Below, piece by piece: positions 1 through 6,112 of a stretch of 6,518 nucleotides of DNA; positions within the stretch are counted from its first letter, which is position 1; each line of letters starts with the position of its first letter. The translations under genes and the position numbers were made by a program. The DNA comes from Deltaproteobacteria bacterium. Lineage in GTDB: Bacteria; UBA10199; DSSB01. The notes beneath the pieces are model-generated. The model had not been told where the DNA came from. It made no database searches and was given only the letters and a program-made list of their open reading frames with translations. The stretch lies in the NCBI GenBank assembly GCA_021414045.1, contig JAIOPF010000151.1:1-6518 (forward strand). Direction: 5' to 3'.

Positions 1-2
1 TT

Positions 3-1286
3 ATGCGTCAAAATTGGAAATGTTTCATAGCCTGTCTGCTGCTCGTGGGTTCCCTCGCTTTCGCGGGCTGCGGTTCCTCCGGAACGGGAGATCAAACTGG
101 CGGCGATAACAGTGGAAATGGCGACGGCAGTGGCGGCGGGACCGACAACGGCAATAACGGCGGCGGCGTTACTCCCGCGGCGCCCAAAGTCGCTTTCACG
201 CCGGTGGGAGAGGGTATTGCCTTCGATTTGATCGACCTGGAGTTTTTGCCGGGCGCGGGAGGCGAGTCCATCGCCATCGGTAAAGGCGGTTCGGTTTATT
301 ACCTGAAAAGCGGATTTCAAGTGGTCGGCAGTCCTACGACGATTGACACGATTCAGGACGGTACCGAGCGGGGCTTGTTGAATGTCGTCGCCGATCCCCT
401 ATACGCGACGAATCACTACGTCTATTTTTACTACACGGTGAATCCCGCGGCACCGGCGAACGACGTCAATCGCGTCGAACGCCGAACGGTGACGGTCAAC
501 GTGCCGGGGGACACTTTTTCCATGAGCGACCCGCAGACCATCATCGAATTCACCAAAACGGGCAACGCGACCAATCATAACGGTGGCAGCCTGGTCTTCA
601 TGGACTTAAACCATATGGCGGCGGGTGTCGGAGAGGGGGCCGATGCCCCCCAAGCGCAAGACCTCGGCAGCCGCTTGGGTAAGATTCATCGCTTCATTCC
701 CAGTCGAACCGTCGGAGTGGGCGGGCTGGATGCGGGATCGGAGGACAACGGCGTGAGTCCTACCGAACCCACGACCTACGTGCGAGGCTTGCGCAATCCC
801 TTCACTATCGTGGTGGATGACGAGGGAGATCTCTTTCTTGGGGATGTCGGCGCGAGTAGTTTCGAGGAAATTGATTGCGTTTATCAGGCCGGAGAGAACT
901 ATGGCTGGCCGAATTGCGAGGGCGATTGCGAGCCCTTCAATATCGCCTTTCAAGACCCCTTGCACGGCTATGCCCACGGCGACAACACCTTCAATAATCA
1001 AGATCCCGAGGCCAACCCCACCGGTGCCGAATCGATCATGGCGGCGGCCTTTTATCAGGGGACCCAATATGGCGGCGTTTTCACCGATAAGCTCATCTAC
1101 AATGAATTTTTCGCCGGCTGGGTGCGTCTACTTTCCCTCAACGTGCTCGACCAAGTCACGAAGGACGAGCACATCGGACACCTGACAGGGCTGACCGGCC
1201 TGCACGAAAACCCGGCGGACGGCCTGCTCTACGGCGTTTCGCTCTTCGGCGACGACCACATTCAAAGGATGGATTTAGTTCCCTAA
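3..1286 (+). CDS. Lipoprotein of the PQQ-dependent glucose/sorbosone dehydrogenase family
   Basis: This is a predicted exported six-bladed beta-propeller oxidoreductase that would oxidise a sugar or other alcohol/aldehyde with PQQ on the periplasmic or outer surface. Residues 1-23 form a lipoprotein signal ending in the lipobox AFAGC, with Cys23 as the lipidation site. Residues 24-58 are a Gly/Asn/Asp-rich flexible linker. The catalytic domain spans about 62-427. Family landmarks are ERGLLNVVADPLY (122-134), NHNGGSLVF (191-199, containing the His conserved in soluble glucose dehydrogenases), GKIHRF (226-231), GLRNP (262-266, preceded by Arg261), GDVG (280-283) and ENYGWP (298-303). The C-terminal DGLLYGVSLFGDDHIQRM matches the usual closing strand, so the gene looks complete. 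The ATG is two bases from the window edge, so its ribosome-binding site is not visible; the signal peptide supports this start. The substrate is unknown, and some family members have no proven PQQ activity. Confidence 0.87.
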   Translation: MRQNWKCFIACLLLVGSLAFAGCGSSGTGDQTGGDNSGNGDGSGGGTDNGNNGGGVTPAAPKVAFTPVGEGIAFDLIDLEFLPGAGGESIAIGKGGSVYYLKSGFQVVGSPTTIDTIQDGTERGLLNVVADPLYATNHYVYFYYTVNPAAPANDVNRVERRTVTVNVPGDTFSMSDPQTIIEFTKTGNATNHNGGSLVFMDLNHMAAGVGEGADAPQAQDLGSRLGKIHRFIPSRTVGVGGLDAGSEDNGVSPTEPTTYVRGLRNPFTIVVDDEGDLFLGDVGASSFEEIDCVYQAGENYGWPNCEGDCEPFNIAFQDPLHGYAHGDNTFNNQDPEANPTGAESIMAAAFYQGTQYGGVFTDKLIYNEFFAGWVRLLSLNVLDQVTKDEHIGHLTGLTGLHENPADGLLYGVSLFGDDHIQRMDLVP

Positions 1287-2137
1287 GACTTCGGCTTGAG
1301 GGTGTCAGCGGCGTTCTTCGCGAGCTGCATGAGCTCGATGGGCACCGCGAGGACGACGGTGTTGGAGGCCGTGGGCCCGAGGCCGTCGATGGTCTGCAAA
1401 GTACGCAACTGCATGGCGCCGGGGCTCTCCGCCATGGTCTGGGCGGCGGCGGCCAGGTTGACGGCGGCTTCCTTGTCGCCCAAGGCCTTGGTGATGGTCG
1501 CGCGCTTTTCGCGCTCGGCGCTGGCTTGGCGGCTCATCATTTTCTTTAATTCTTCCGGCATGTCGATGTCCTGCAGCTTGATGGTGTCGACGTCCAAGCC
1601 CCAGGAGACAGCCTGGGCTTCGACGGCTTCGCCGATTTGCTTGCTGATGCGCTCGCGCTCGGAGAGTAGCTCGTCCAAGGTCATCTCGCCGATGATGTCG
1701 CGCAGGACGGTCAAGGCGTATTGCATCATCGCGACCCGGTAATTTTGGACTTTCGTGATGGCGTCTTCTACTTTCGAGACCCGGAAGTAAACGACGCCGT
1801 TGATCGAGACGGGGACGTTGTCCTTGGTGATCACTTGCTGGGCCGGGATGTCCATGGTCAGGATGCGGGTGTCGACGAAGATGGCCGTGTCCACCACCGG
1901 CATGATGAAGAAAAGTCCCGGGCCCTTGGTCGCCGAGTATTTACCCAGGCGGAGGATGACGACGCGTTCCCATTGATAAGCCACCTTGATCGCGATGGCC
2001 AGGAGCAGGGCGAGAAAGAAGGCTCCCACCCCGAGGACGCCGCCCAAGGCGGGATGAACCACGGCGCCGACGGCGATGGCGACGACTTCGCCGATGACTA
2101 AGAAGATGATGAAGAAGAGAAAATTGACCGCTTTCAT
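1283..2137 (-). CDS. Slipin / stomatin-like SPFH (band 7) membrane protein
   Basis: This 284-residue protein is predicted to be a membrane scaffold that forms cage-like oligomers in the cytoplasmic membrane. Two hydrophobic segments lie at about 4-27 and 33-54. An SPFH domain follows, with stomatin-type landmarks: ERVVILRLGKY (57-67), GPGLFFIMPVVD (72-83), DTRILTMDIPAQQVITKDNVPVSI (89-112), YRVAMMQYALTVLRDIIG (133-150) and the coiled-coil entry DELLSERERIS (155-165). The IDMPEELKKMMSRQASAEREKRA stretch (191-213) is typical of slipins. The C-terminus (about 214-284) is Ala-rich coiled coil ending in a hydrophobic stretch near 260-272. Length fits the family. The start is set by a near-perfect Shine-Dalgarno eight bases upstream. 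Bacterial slipins often sit beside an NfeD-type protease gene; none is adjacent here. Its stop codon overlaps the stop of the convergent dehydrogenase gene by four bases. Confidence 0.95.
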   Translation of the reverse strand: MKAVNFLFFIIFLVIGEVVAIAVGAVVHPALGGVLGVGAFFLALLLAIAIKVAYQWERVVILRLGKYSATKGPGLFFIMPVVDTAIFVDTRILTMDIPAQQVITKDNVPVSINGVVYFRVSKVEDAITKVQNYRVAMMQYALTVLRDIIGEMTLDELLSERERISKQIGEAVEAQAVSWGLDVDTIKLQDIDMPEELKKMMSRQASAEREKRATITKALGDKEAAVNLAAAAQTMAESPGAMQLRTLQTIDGLGPTASNTVVLAVPIELMQLAKNAADTLKPKS

Positions 2138-2145
2138 GGGATCGT

Positions 2146-2152
2146 CCTCCTT
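2146..2152 (-). promoter_or_regulatory. Strong ribosome-binding site of the slipin gene
   Basis: Read on the minus strand this is AAGGAGG, almost the full anti-Shine-Dalgarno complement, with eight bases before the ATG at 2137-2135. It fixes the slipin start and suggests efficient translation. Confidence 0.9.
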
Positions 2153-2249
2153 AAGGACTTGAATGACCCAAGCCCATTTCGCCGCGAAAATTACCGCGAA
2201 CGGACCCCGCCTCCAAGGAAAATCTCGGTATCTTGCATGGCGGCGGCGT

Positions 2250-2275
2250 GCCTGACCAGAAATTCAGGTTTTTTT
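2250..2275 (+). other. Small hairpin followed by a run of seven T
   Basis: CCTGA (2251-2255) can pair with TCAGG (2264-2268) across an 8-base loop, extendable by one G-T pair, and is followed at once by seven T at 2269-2275. The shape resembles a weak intrinsic terminator on the plus strand, but the stem has only five or six pairs. No plus-strand gene ends upstream, so if real it would act on a leader transcript or a short RNA. It may also be chance. Confidence 0.25.
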
Positions 2276-2330
2276 GGAGGGGGAAAACGTTTAGGATGGG
2301 GCTAGCCGATGAGGATTTAAAGGAGATTTC

Positions 2331-2981
2331 ATGAAAAAGTTCGTCTTCCACGCCTTGCGAATCGCTAGTTTTCTGCTGATCCCCGCCTTGCTCCACGCGG
2401 AGACCCTTTCGGGCGTGATTCGCAACGTCAATTACGGCAGCCACAGCTTCGGCCTCGACGTCCCTCCCGTCACCCGCGTCTATGTCACCGGAGGCACTCG
2501 ATTCGAGACCCAGGAGGGCAAGACGAATTTTCAGGCGGTGAAAGAGGGCGATAAGGCGGAGGTCGAAGGGCGCTCCGGCGGCCCCGGCGTTTTCACGGCC
2601 ACCAGCGTCAAGGTCCTCGGCAATCTCGCGCCGGTGAAGGATCTGGCGAGCAACGAGGTCTCCATCGAGCTCAATCAAAGTTTCCTGTTCGGAGTGAATC
2701 AGACGGCAGTGCTGAAAGAAGGCGGCAAGAATTCCCTCAAGCTGCAGTCCACCGAATTCATTAATACGCTCTGCAAGGGCGGCGGCTACGATTGCGGCGG
2801 CGAGGGCGAAGTCGGGATGCGGATGAAGGCCAGCCAGGGAAAAGAAGAAAACGAGATCCTCCTGACCTCCAAAAACGGCCGCAAGCCCACCAGTCCGGTC
2901 CGGGCCAGCCTTTTCGGCTATACCATCCAATTGATCGAGGCGGGGGAGGACGTCGTCATGCTGGTCGTGAGGAAGGAATAG
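2331..2981 (+). CDS. Exported two-domain protein, DUF5666-like N-terminal barrel
   Basis: The 216-residue product has a Sec signal peptide (1-23, cleavage likely after LLHA) and no lipobox, so it is probably periplasmic. Residues 25-97 look like a DUF5666-type small beta-barrel: LSGVIRNVNYGSHSFGLDV, then YVTGGTRFE, then VKEGDKAEVEGR and FTATSVKVL. Residues 108-216 form a second beta-rich domain that opens IELNQSFLFGVNQTAVL, has two cysteines in LCKGGGYDCGGEGEV (147-161) that may form a disulfide, and closes FGYTIQLIEAGEDVVMLVV. This layout resembles a widespread uncharacterised periplasmic module with a CP-x-C-x-GE core, but the match is from memory and loose. The start is set by AAGGAG five bases upstream of the ATG. 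The next gene begins 47 bases downstream with no terminator between. The function is unknown. Confidence 0.85.
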   Translation: MKKFVFHALRIASFLLIPALLHAETLSGVIRNVNYGSHSFGLDVPPVTRVYVTGGTRFETQEGKTNFQAVKEGDKAEVEGRSGGPGVFTATSVKVLGNLAPVKDLASNEVSIELNQSFLFGVNQTAVLKEGGKNSLKLQSTEFINTLCKGGGYDCGGEGEVGMRMKASQGKEENEILLTSKNGRKPTSPVRASLFGYTIQLIEAGEDVVMLVVRKE

Positions 2982-2989
2982 CGAAGGCC

Positions 2990-3018
2990 TTGACATCGCC
3001 CCTCCCTCTCGATTAACC
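2990..3018 (+). promoter_or_regulatory. Possible promoter with a perfect TTGACA -35 hexamer
   Basis: TTGACA at 2990-2995 lies in the 47-base gap before the Cys/His-rich gene. The hexamer 17 bases further, TTAACC at 3013-3018, is a poor -10. If used, transcription would start near 3025, only a few bases before the ATG at 3029, which has no visible Shine-Dalgarno. The -35 match alone could be chance. Confidence 0.28.
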
Positions 3019-3028
3019 CGCTAAATCG

Positions 3029-3484
3029 ATGGTGTTTTTTCGTAGAAAAGTCCTCCTCGGCGTCTTTTTCTTCCTGATTTCCTTCGGGCAGGCTTACCCT
3101 TATTCTTACGCTTGGGCCATGGGCCAAGACCAGATGGAATGCGGCTGCAACCTCCATGGCCGCAAGTGCATCCACGGCTGCGATCTCAAGCATCGCCACC
3201 GCGGCGAGGCGGCCCATGAAGGACACGCGGCGATGGGCCACGCGGGCCACGGGGATCGCACCCAGCTTTCCGCGGCGGTGGAATCCGAAGCAGTCCCGGT
3301 GTGGGTCAATCCTGACTGTGCTAAGCAGAAACATCGTGAGGTCCTGGATTTTCGCGGCGATCCATTCATTCCTCAAGTCGTCTTTTTCACGCATTCACCC
3401 CTTTCCCTGTCCTACGAATTCGAGACACCTGTCTTCGCAATCGAGGGCCTGAAAATCCTCGAGCCTCCTCCTCCCAAGGCTTAA
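3029..3484 (+). CDS. Small exported Cys/His-rich protein, putative metal binder
   Basis: I do not recognise a named family for this 151-residue protein. Residues 1-30 form a signal peptide: FRRK, then a Phe-rich hydrophobic core, with cleavage likely after YAWA. The mature N-terminus carries C38, C40, H43, C47, H49, C51, H55 and H57, in a pattern CxC, six residues, then CxxxC. A His-rich stretch follows (H63, H66, H71, H74). Another Cys (C97) and two His (H102, H122) lie downstream, and the chain ends EPPPPKA. Such density suggests binding of zinc, copper or another soft metal, but this is inference. An in-frame TAA at 3014-3016 makes the ATG at 3029 the first possible start, and the signal peptide requires it, although no Shine-Dalgarno is visible. 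The beta-barrel gene begins 88 bases downstream with no terminator between. Confidence 0.8.
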   Translation: MVFFRRKVLLGVFFFLISFGQAYPYSYAWAMGQDQMECGCNLHGRKCIHGCDLKHRHRGEAAHEGHAAMGHAGHGDRTQLSAAVESEAVPVWVNPDCAKQKHREVLDFRGDPFIPQVVFFTHSPLSLSYEFETPVFAIEGLKILEPPPPKA

Positions 3485-3572
3485 GCCTTTACCATCGTTT
3501 TTTACTCGAAAAGATGCATTTTGAAGGTCTTCGTCTGTTTGGGGCGCGGCTTTCGAACCATAAGGAATTATT

Positions 3573-4424
3573 ATGCGACGCTCTTTGACGCTCGTCTGCG
3601 CCGCGCTGGCTCTTTTGCTCGGCGCGTCGGAGGCCGGTGCGCACCACGTGTCGGGACATGGCGGCGGAGGATCGGGTTTTTACAATCCCTTCTCCACTCA
3701 GTCCCGGCCACCGCGCACCTTTCTCTCATTTACTTTCAACGTCGACGCCTTGGACGACGGCTTGGGAGAAGTTCTGCGTTACCAGCTCTCGGGAGAATAC
3801 GCCGTGACCCGGCGTTTCAGCCTGGGCCTGCGGGTTCCCTTTCTTTCCATCCGGGAGAAATTTCTTCCCAAGACGGATTCCATCGGGGACCTCTCCTTGA
3901 CCTTCAAGGGCTTGCTCTGGGCTAAGCCCGAAAAGCGCATGAACCTTACGTTGGGCAGCAGTTTCTCCATGCCGACGGGAAATGAGAATACAGGAGCCGG
4001 CGCGGGAACCGTGCTGATCTCGCCGTATCTTAACTACACGATGGCACTGGGTCCGGTGGATTTCTACACGACCTTGGGTACCAGCGTGGCGGCGGCCAGC
4101 GAGGCGAGTCCGACTTTTGACTACAACCTCGGTTTCAATATCCCGCTAGTCAAAGAGGAGCCCATTCCACTGCATCTTTTCTTGGCCTTCCAAGGTTCGA
4201 CCAGCATTCGCGATGACGTGTTCACGAATGGTTCGACCAAGGCCTACTTCACGCCGGGCCTGATCCTTTATCTGCAGGAGCATCTCATCGCCACTTTCGG
4301 CGCGAGGGTCTCCGTCGTGGATACCTTGAAGGTGAAGCCTGGCGTGGCACTATCCAAAACCTCGACCTCGCTGTTGAGCGACGTACTCGCGGGGTTCAAT
4401 TTCAACGTCGATTATTTTTTCTAA
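3573..4424 (+). CDS. Outer-membrane beta-barrel protein, MetA/transporter-like
   Basis: This 283-residue protein has a Sec signal peptide (1-23, cleavage after AGA) and a mature N-terminus that starts HHVSGHGGGGSG, a short possible metal-binding tail. The rest alternates hydrophobic and polar residues as amphipathic strands and ends FNFNVDYFF, the terminal aromatic signature used for outer-membrane assembly. SIGDLSLTFKGLLW (103-116) and GAGAGTVLISPYLNYTMALG (141-160) resemble the uncharacterised barrels often annotated 'transporter' or phenol MetA-pathway (PF13557-like). Substrate cannot be read from sequence. The start is supported by AAGGAA (3562-3567), five bases before the ATG. The next gene starts nine bases after its stop, so the two are almost certainly co-transcribed. 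A porin role for the metal-related neighbours is plausible but inferred. Confidence 0.83.
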   Translation: MRRSLTLVCAALALLLGASEAGAHHVSGHGGGGSGFYNPFSTQSRPPRTFLSFTFNVDALDDGLGEVLRYQLSGEYAVTRRFSLGLRVPFLSIREKFLPKTDSIGDLSLTFKGLLWAKPEKRMNLTLGSSFSMPTGNENTGAGAGTVLISPYLNYTMALGPVDFYTTLGTSVAAASEASPTFDYNLGFNIPLVKEEPIPLHLFLAFQGSTSIRDDVFTNGSTKAYFTPGLILYLQEHLIATFGARVSVVDTLKVKPGVALSKTSTSLLSDVLAGFNFNVDYFF

Positions 4425-4433
4425 GAGGAATTT

Positions 4434-5216
4434 ATGAAACGCTATTTGTTAATGGTTTGTTTAGCATCCTTCGGATTTATTTTCGCGAATTGCAGCGGCA
4501 ACAGCCTCATCGACGGCCTCAACACCGACGGTTCGGTGTCGATCGGAGAACTGCAGATCTCGACCGTCCATCATCTTGAGGACGGAACCGAGCTGGAGGC
4601 GAATCCCGACGGCACCAAGAGCCTGACCAACGACTTGGGTTATGCGATCGAGTTGGAAGAAGCCGAAATCAACTGGAAGTCCCTGAAATTGGTTTCTGCC
4701 GGGGACGACGAGGACTGCGAAGCCGGACACGACCATGACCTCGTTATCAACCAAAGTGAGAGTTTTTTGGAAGAAGACCTGGTCAGCTGCCTCCTCTCCG
4801 AGCAGGAGATTCGGATGTTCGCTTATTGCGCTTACGAGCTCACCTTGGCTCCCGGAACGGGAGCCGCCGCGATCAAGAACCATGAAGGCGTCGATCACGG
4901 CAGCGGCGACCATGCCCCCATCGGCGAGAGTTTCCATCTCGCCGGCACTTGGTCCAAGGACGGGGCTAGCGGCAGCTTTCACATCGATACGACCGATCCA
5001 GTGACGGTGGCGGGCGTGTTCCACGCTTCCACCGGCGAAGAACACCCCCTGCATTTCCATGAGGGTGAGACGTCGGCGGAAGTCCAGTTCGGAACCGAAT
5101 ACGATGCCCTCCTCAGGGGAATCGATTTTCAAGCCCAAAACGAAGACCAGGCGCGCGATCAGGTCATCGCTAATTTGGGCGAGGCAGTGCATCACGACGC
5201 GGATAACGCCCACTAA
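4434..5216 (+). CDS. His-rich acidic lipoprotein of unknown function
   Basis: The product (260 residues) has a short lipoprotein-type signal, FGFIFANC, with Cys20 as the likely lipidation site; Asn at the residue before Cys is unusual for a lipobox. No family is recognised. The mature protein is acidic and rich in histidine: HH at 46-47, CEAGHDHD (95-102), H150, H155, H160, H168, H183, H197, then EEHPLHFHEGE (202-212), and HH at 253-254 with a C-terminal His260. Three further cysteines are C95, C119 and C132. Beta-rich segments such as GYAIELEEAEINWKSLKLV (69-87) and FHLAGTWSKDGASGSFHID (167-185) suggest a beta-sandwich. The composition suits a zinc or copper binding protein. The gene follows the beta-barrel gene by nine bases with an overlapping AGAGGAA ribosome-binding site (4424-4430). 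A strong terminator follows 38 bases after its stop. Confidence 0.82.
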   Translation: MKRYLLMVCLASFGFIFANCSGNSLIDGLNTDGSVSIGELQISTVHHLEDGTELEANPDGTKSLTNDLGYAIELEEAEINWKSLKLVSAGDDEDCEAGHDHDLVINQSESFLEEDLVSCLLSEQEIRMFAYCAYELTLAPGTGAAAIKNHEGVDHGSGDHAPIGESFHLAGTWSKDGASGSFHIDTTDPVTVAGVFHASTGEEHPLHFHEGETSAEVQFGTEYDALLRGIDFQAQNEDQARDQVIANLGEAVHHDADNAH

Positions 5217-5254
5217 TCCCTATTGGTCAACCGGCCTTTTATCTCCTTGGCCGC

Positions 5255-5286
5255 GTGGAGGCCCGATGGTCGGGCCTCCACTTTTT
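5255..5286 (+). terminator. Strong intrinsic terminator between the two His-rich lipoproteins
   Basis: A 12-base-pair perfect stem pairs GTGGAGGCCCGA (5255-5266) with TCGGGCCTCCAC (5270-5281) across a 3-base TGG loop, and five T follow (5282-5286). A smaller hairpin, CGGCC (5232-5236) with GGCCG (5249-5253), lies just upstream. The far flank on the minus strand lacks a T-run, so it terminates rightward transcription only. It closes the unit ending at 5216. Confidence 0.92.
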
Positions 5287-5313
5287 GAAACTTTTTTACA
5301 GAAAGATTTGTTT

Positions 5314-6099
5314 ATGTTGCCTATTCTCCTTGGCATCGCCGCCATCGCCTTGTTCTCTGGTTGCAGCCGTTCGAATTCGGACAATCCTCCCCCTCCATCC
5401 GCCAATCCTCCCACTAATCCCGAAGATCCCCATGCCCACTGCCATCCCTCCGGTAGTGGAATGGCCGCGACTCCGGCTCCCACTTCCGGAAATTATCCCT
5501 GCCACCGCAGTCTGCAATTCGCCGATGCCCGAAGCGAGTACGTCGATCTCTGCGAGGTTTTGTTCAACACGCGGGATGCCGCCCAATGCGATGCCATGCA
5601 GGCTTCGGCGGCGGCGACGCAAACGCCCTCCACGGATGCCGGGCTCAATGCCTATTATCGGGGGATCTCCCGAGGTCTCGATGGCTACAGCTTCACCTTC
5701 GCCGACCGAGATGCGCGTTGGTCGAATCGTCTGCATCGCCTGCAGGGAGCTCCGCTTTACCTGGCGGGACATGGGGGCTGTCCGGCGGATAATCCCCGCG
5801 CGTCCACTTGCCTTAAATTGAATGGAGGCACGGAGATACCGGCGGAATTCAACTTCATGGACGATTATTACAACCTGCTCGGGACTTTTTTCTTCCTGCA
5901 AGCGAACCGCGACGCCATTGGCAACGGCGCCCATTGCACCATCGTGGCGGCCACCTTGGGCAGCGAAGACCGACCCTTCTGCCATGCCTTCGCGATGCAC
6001 AACCTCGTCTTGACGCCGATCAGCAATCGCTTGCGCGGCGTCGATCCGACTGTGCATCTCAGCCGTTTGCGCGGGGTCGAAACTAGCGAATGCCATTAA
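5314..6099 (+). CDS. Cys/His-rich lipoprotein of unknown function
   Basis: The 261-residue product has a lipoprotein signal (1-17) ending LFSGC, Cys17 being the lipidation site. A Pro/Asn-rich spacer (24-38) leads to a cluster PHAHCHPSG (39-47). Nine cysteines follow the lipidated one: C43, C63, C80, C92, C156, C166, C208, C223 and C260, enough for four disulfides or metal sites. Histidines sit near several of them (H42/H44, H64, H207, H224, H261). No known family is recognised; the Trp-poor, Tyr/Phe-containing segment FMDDYYNLLGTFFFLQANRDAIGNG (181-205) looks helical. The reading frame stays open upstream to 5059, but that extension would overlap the previous gene and the terminator; the signal peptide fixes the start at 5314. 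Only weak purine-rich AGAAAGA precedes it. It starts 27 bases after a terminator, so expression needs read-through or its own promoter. Confidence 0.82.
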   Translation: MLPILLGIAAIALFSGCSRSNSDNPPPPSANPPTNPEDPHAHCHPSGSGMAATPAPTSGNYPCHRSLQFADARSEYVDLCEVLFNTRDAAQCDAMQASAAATQTPSTDAGLNAYYRGISRGLDGYSFTFADRDARWSNRLHRLQGAPLYLAGHGGCPADNPRASTCLKLNGGTEIPAEFNFMDDYYNLLGTFFFLQANRDAIGNGAHCTIVAATLGSEDRPFCHAFAMHNLVLTPISNRLRGVDPTVHLSRLRGVETSECH

Positions 6100-6112
6100 A
6101 CTCTTCGGTTGC

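Larger units (their letters stand above)
2138..2330. promoter_or_regulatory. Divergent intergenic region between slipin and the exported-protein genes
   Basis: These 193 bases must hold the start signals for both the leftward slipin and the rightward gene at 2331, because the two genes diverge. No strong sigma-70 promoter is obvious. The best minus-strand guess is TTGGAG (2216-2211) and TAATTT (2193-2188) with a 17-base spacer, each matching consensus at only three of six positions. A 7-base direct repeat CCGCGAA occurs at 2182-2188 and 2194-2200, overlapping that weak -10, and could be an operator or chance. Towards the right gene there is a small hairpin with a T-run (2250-2275) and then the Shine-Dalgarno AAGGAG at 2320-2325. 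The region carries no convincing coding sequence. Confidence 0.55.

Noticed and set aside
99..175. Gly/Asn/Asp-coding repetitive stretch as a DNA repeat element
   Set aside because: It is an ordinary low-complexity linker between a lipidated Cys and a folded domain, with no precise repeat unit.
1321..1337. CGAGCT/AGCTCG hairpin near the convergent gene ends as a terminator
   Set aside because: It lies inside the slipin coding region and has no T-run on either strand.
2151..2996. Long open frame of 281 codons on the minus strand opposite the exported two-domain gene
   Set aside because: The opposite strand has a signal peptide, a ribosome-binding site and coherent domains, while this frame shows neither a recognisable fold nor a start signal and runs through the intergenic region. 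It is a by-product of GC-rich codon use.
3505..3526. ATGCAT-centred near-palindrome before the beta-barrel gene as a metal-regulator box
   Set aside because: Only the 6-base core and two further pairs match; too short to separate from chance and unlike the Zur or Fur consensus.
3521..3925. Rightward frame starting at TTG 3521 over the beta-barrel gene
   Set aside because: Arg-rich translation overlapping the barrel gene in another frame; the barrel has the ribosome-binding site, signal peptide and C-terminal signature.
4461..5213. Open frame of 250 codons on the minus strand opposite the His-rich lipoprotein
   Set aside because: It mirrors the codon pattern of the real gene and has no signal sequence, domain or ribosome-binding site.
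5059..5313. Upstream extension of the Cys/His-rich lipoprotein frame
   Set aside because: It would overlap the preceding gene by over 150 bases and read through the terminator, and it would bury the lipoprotein signal peptide inside the protein.
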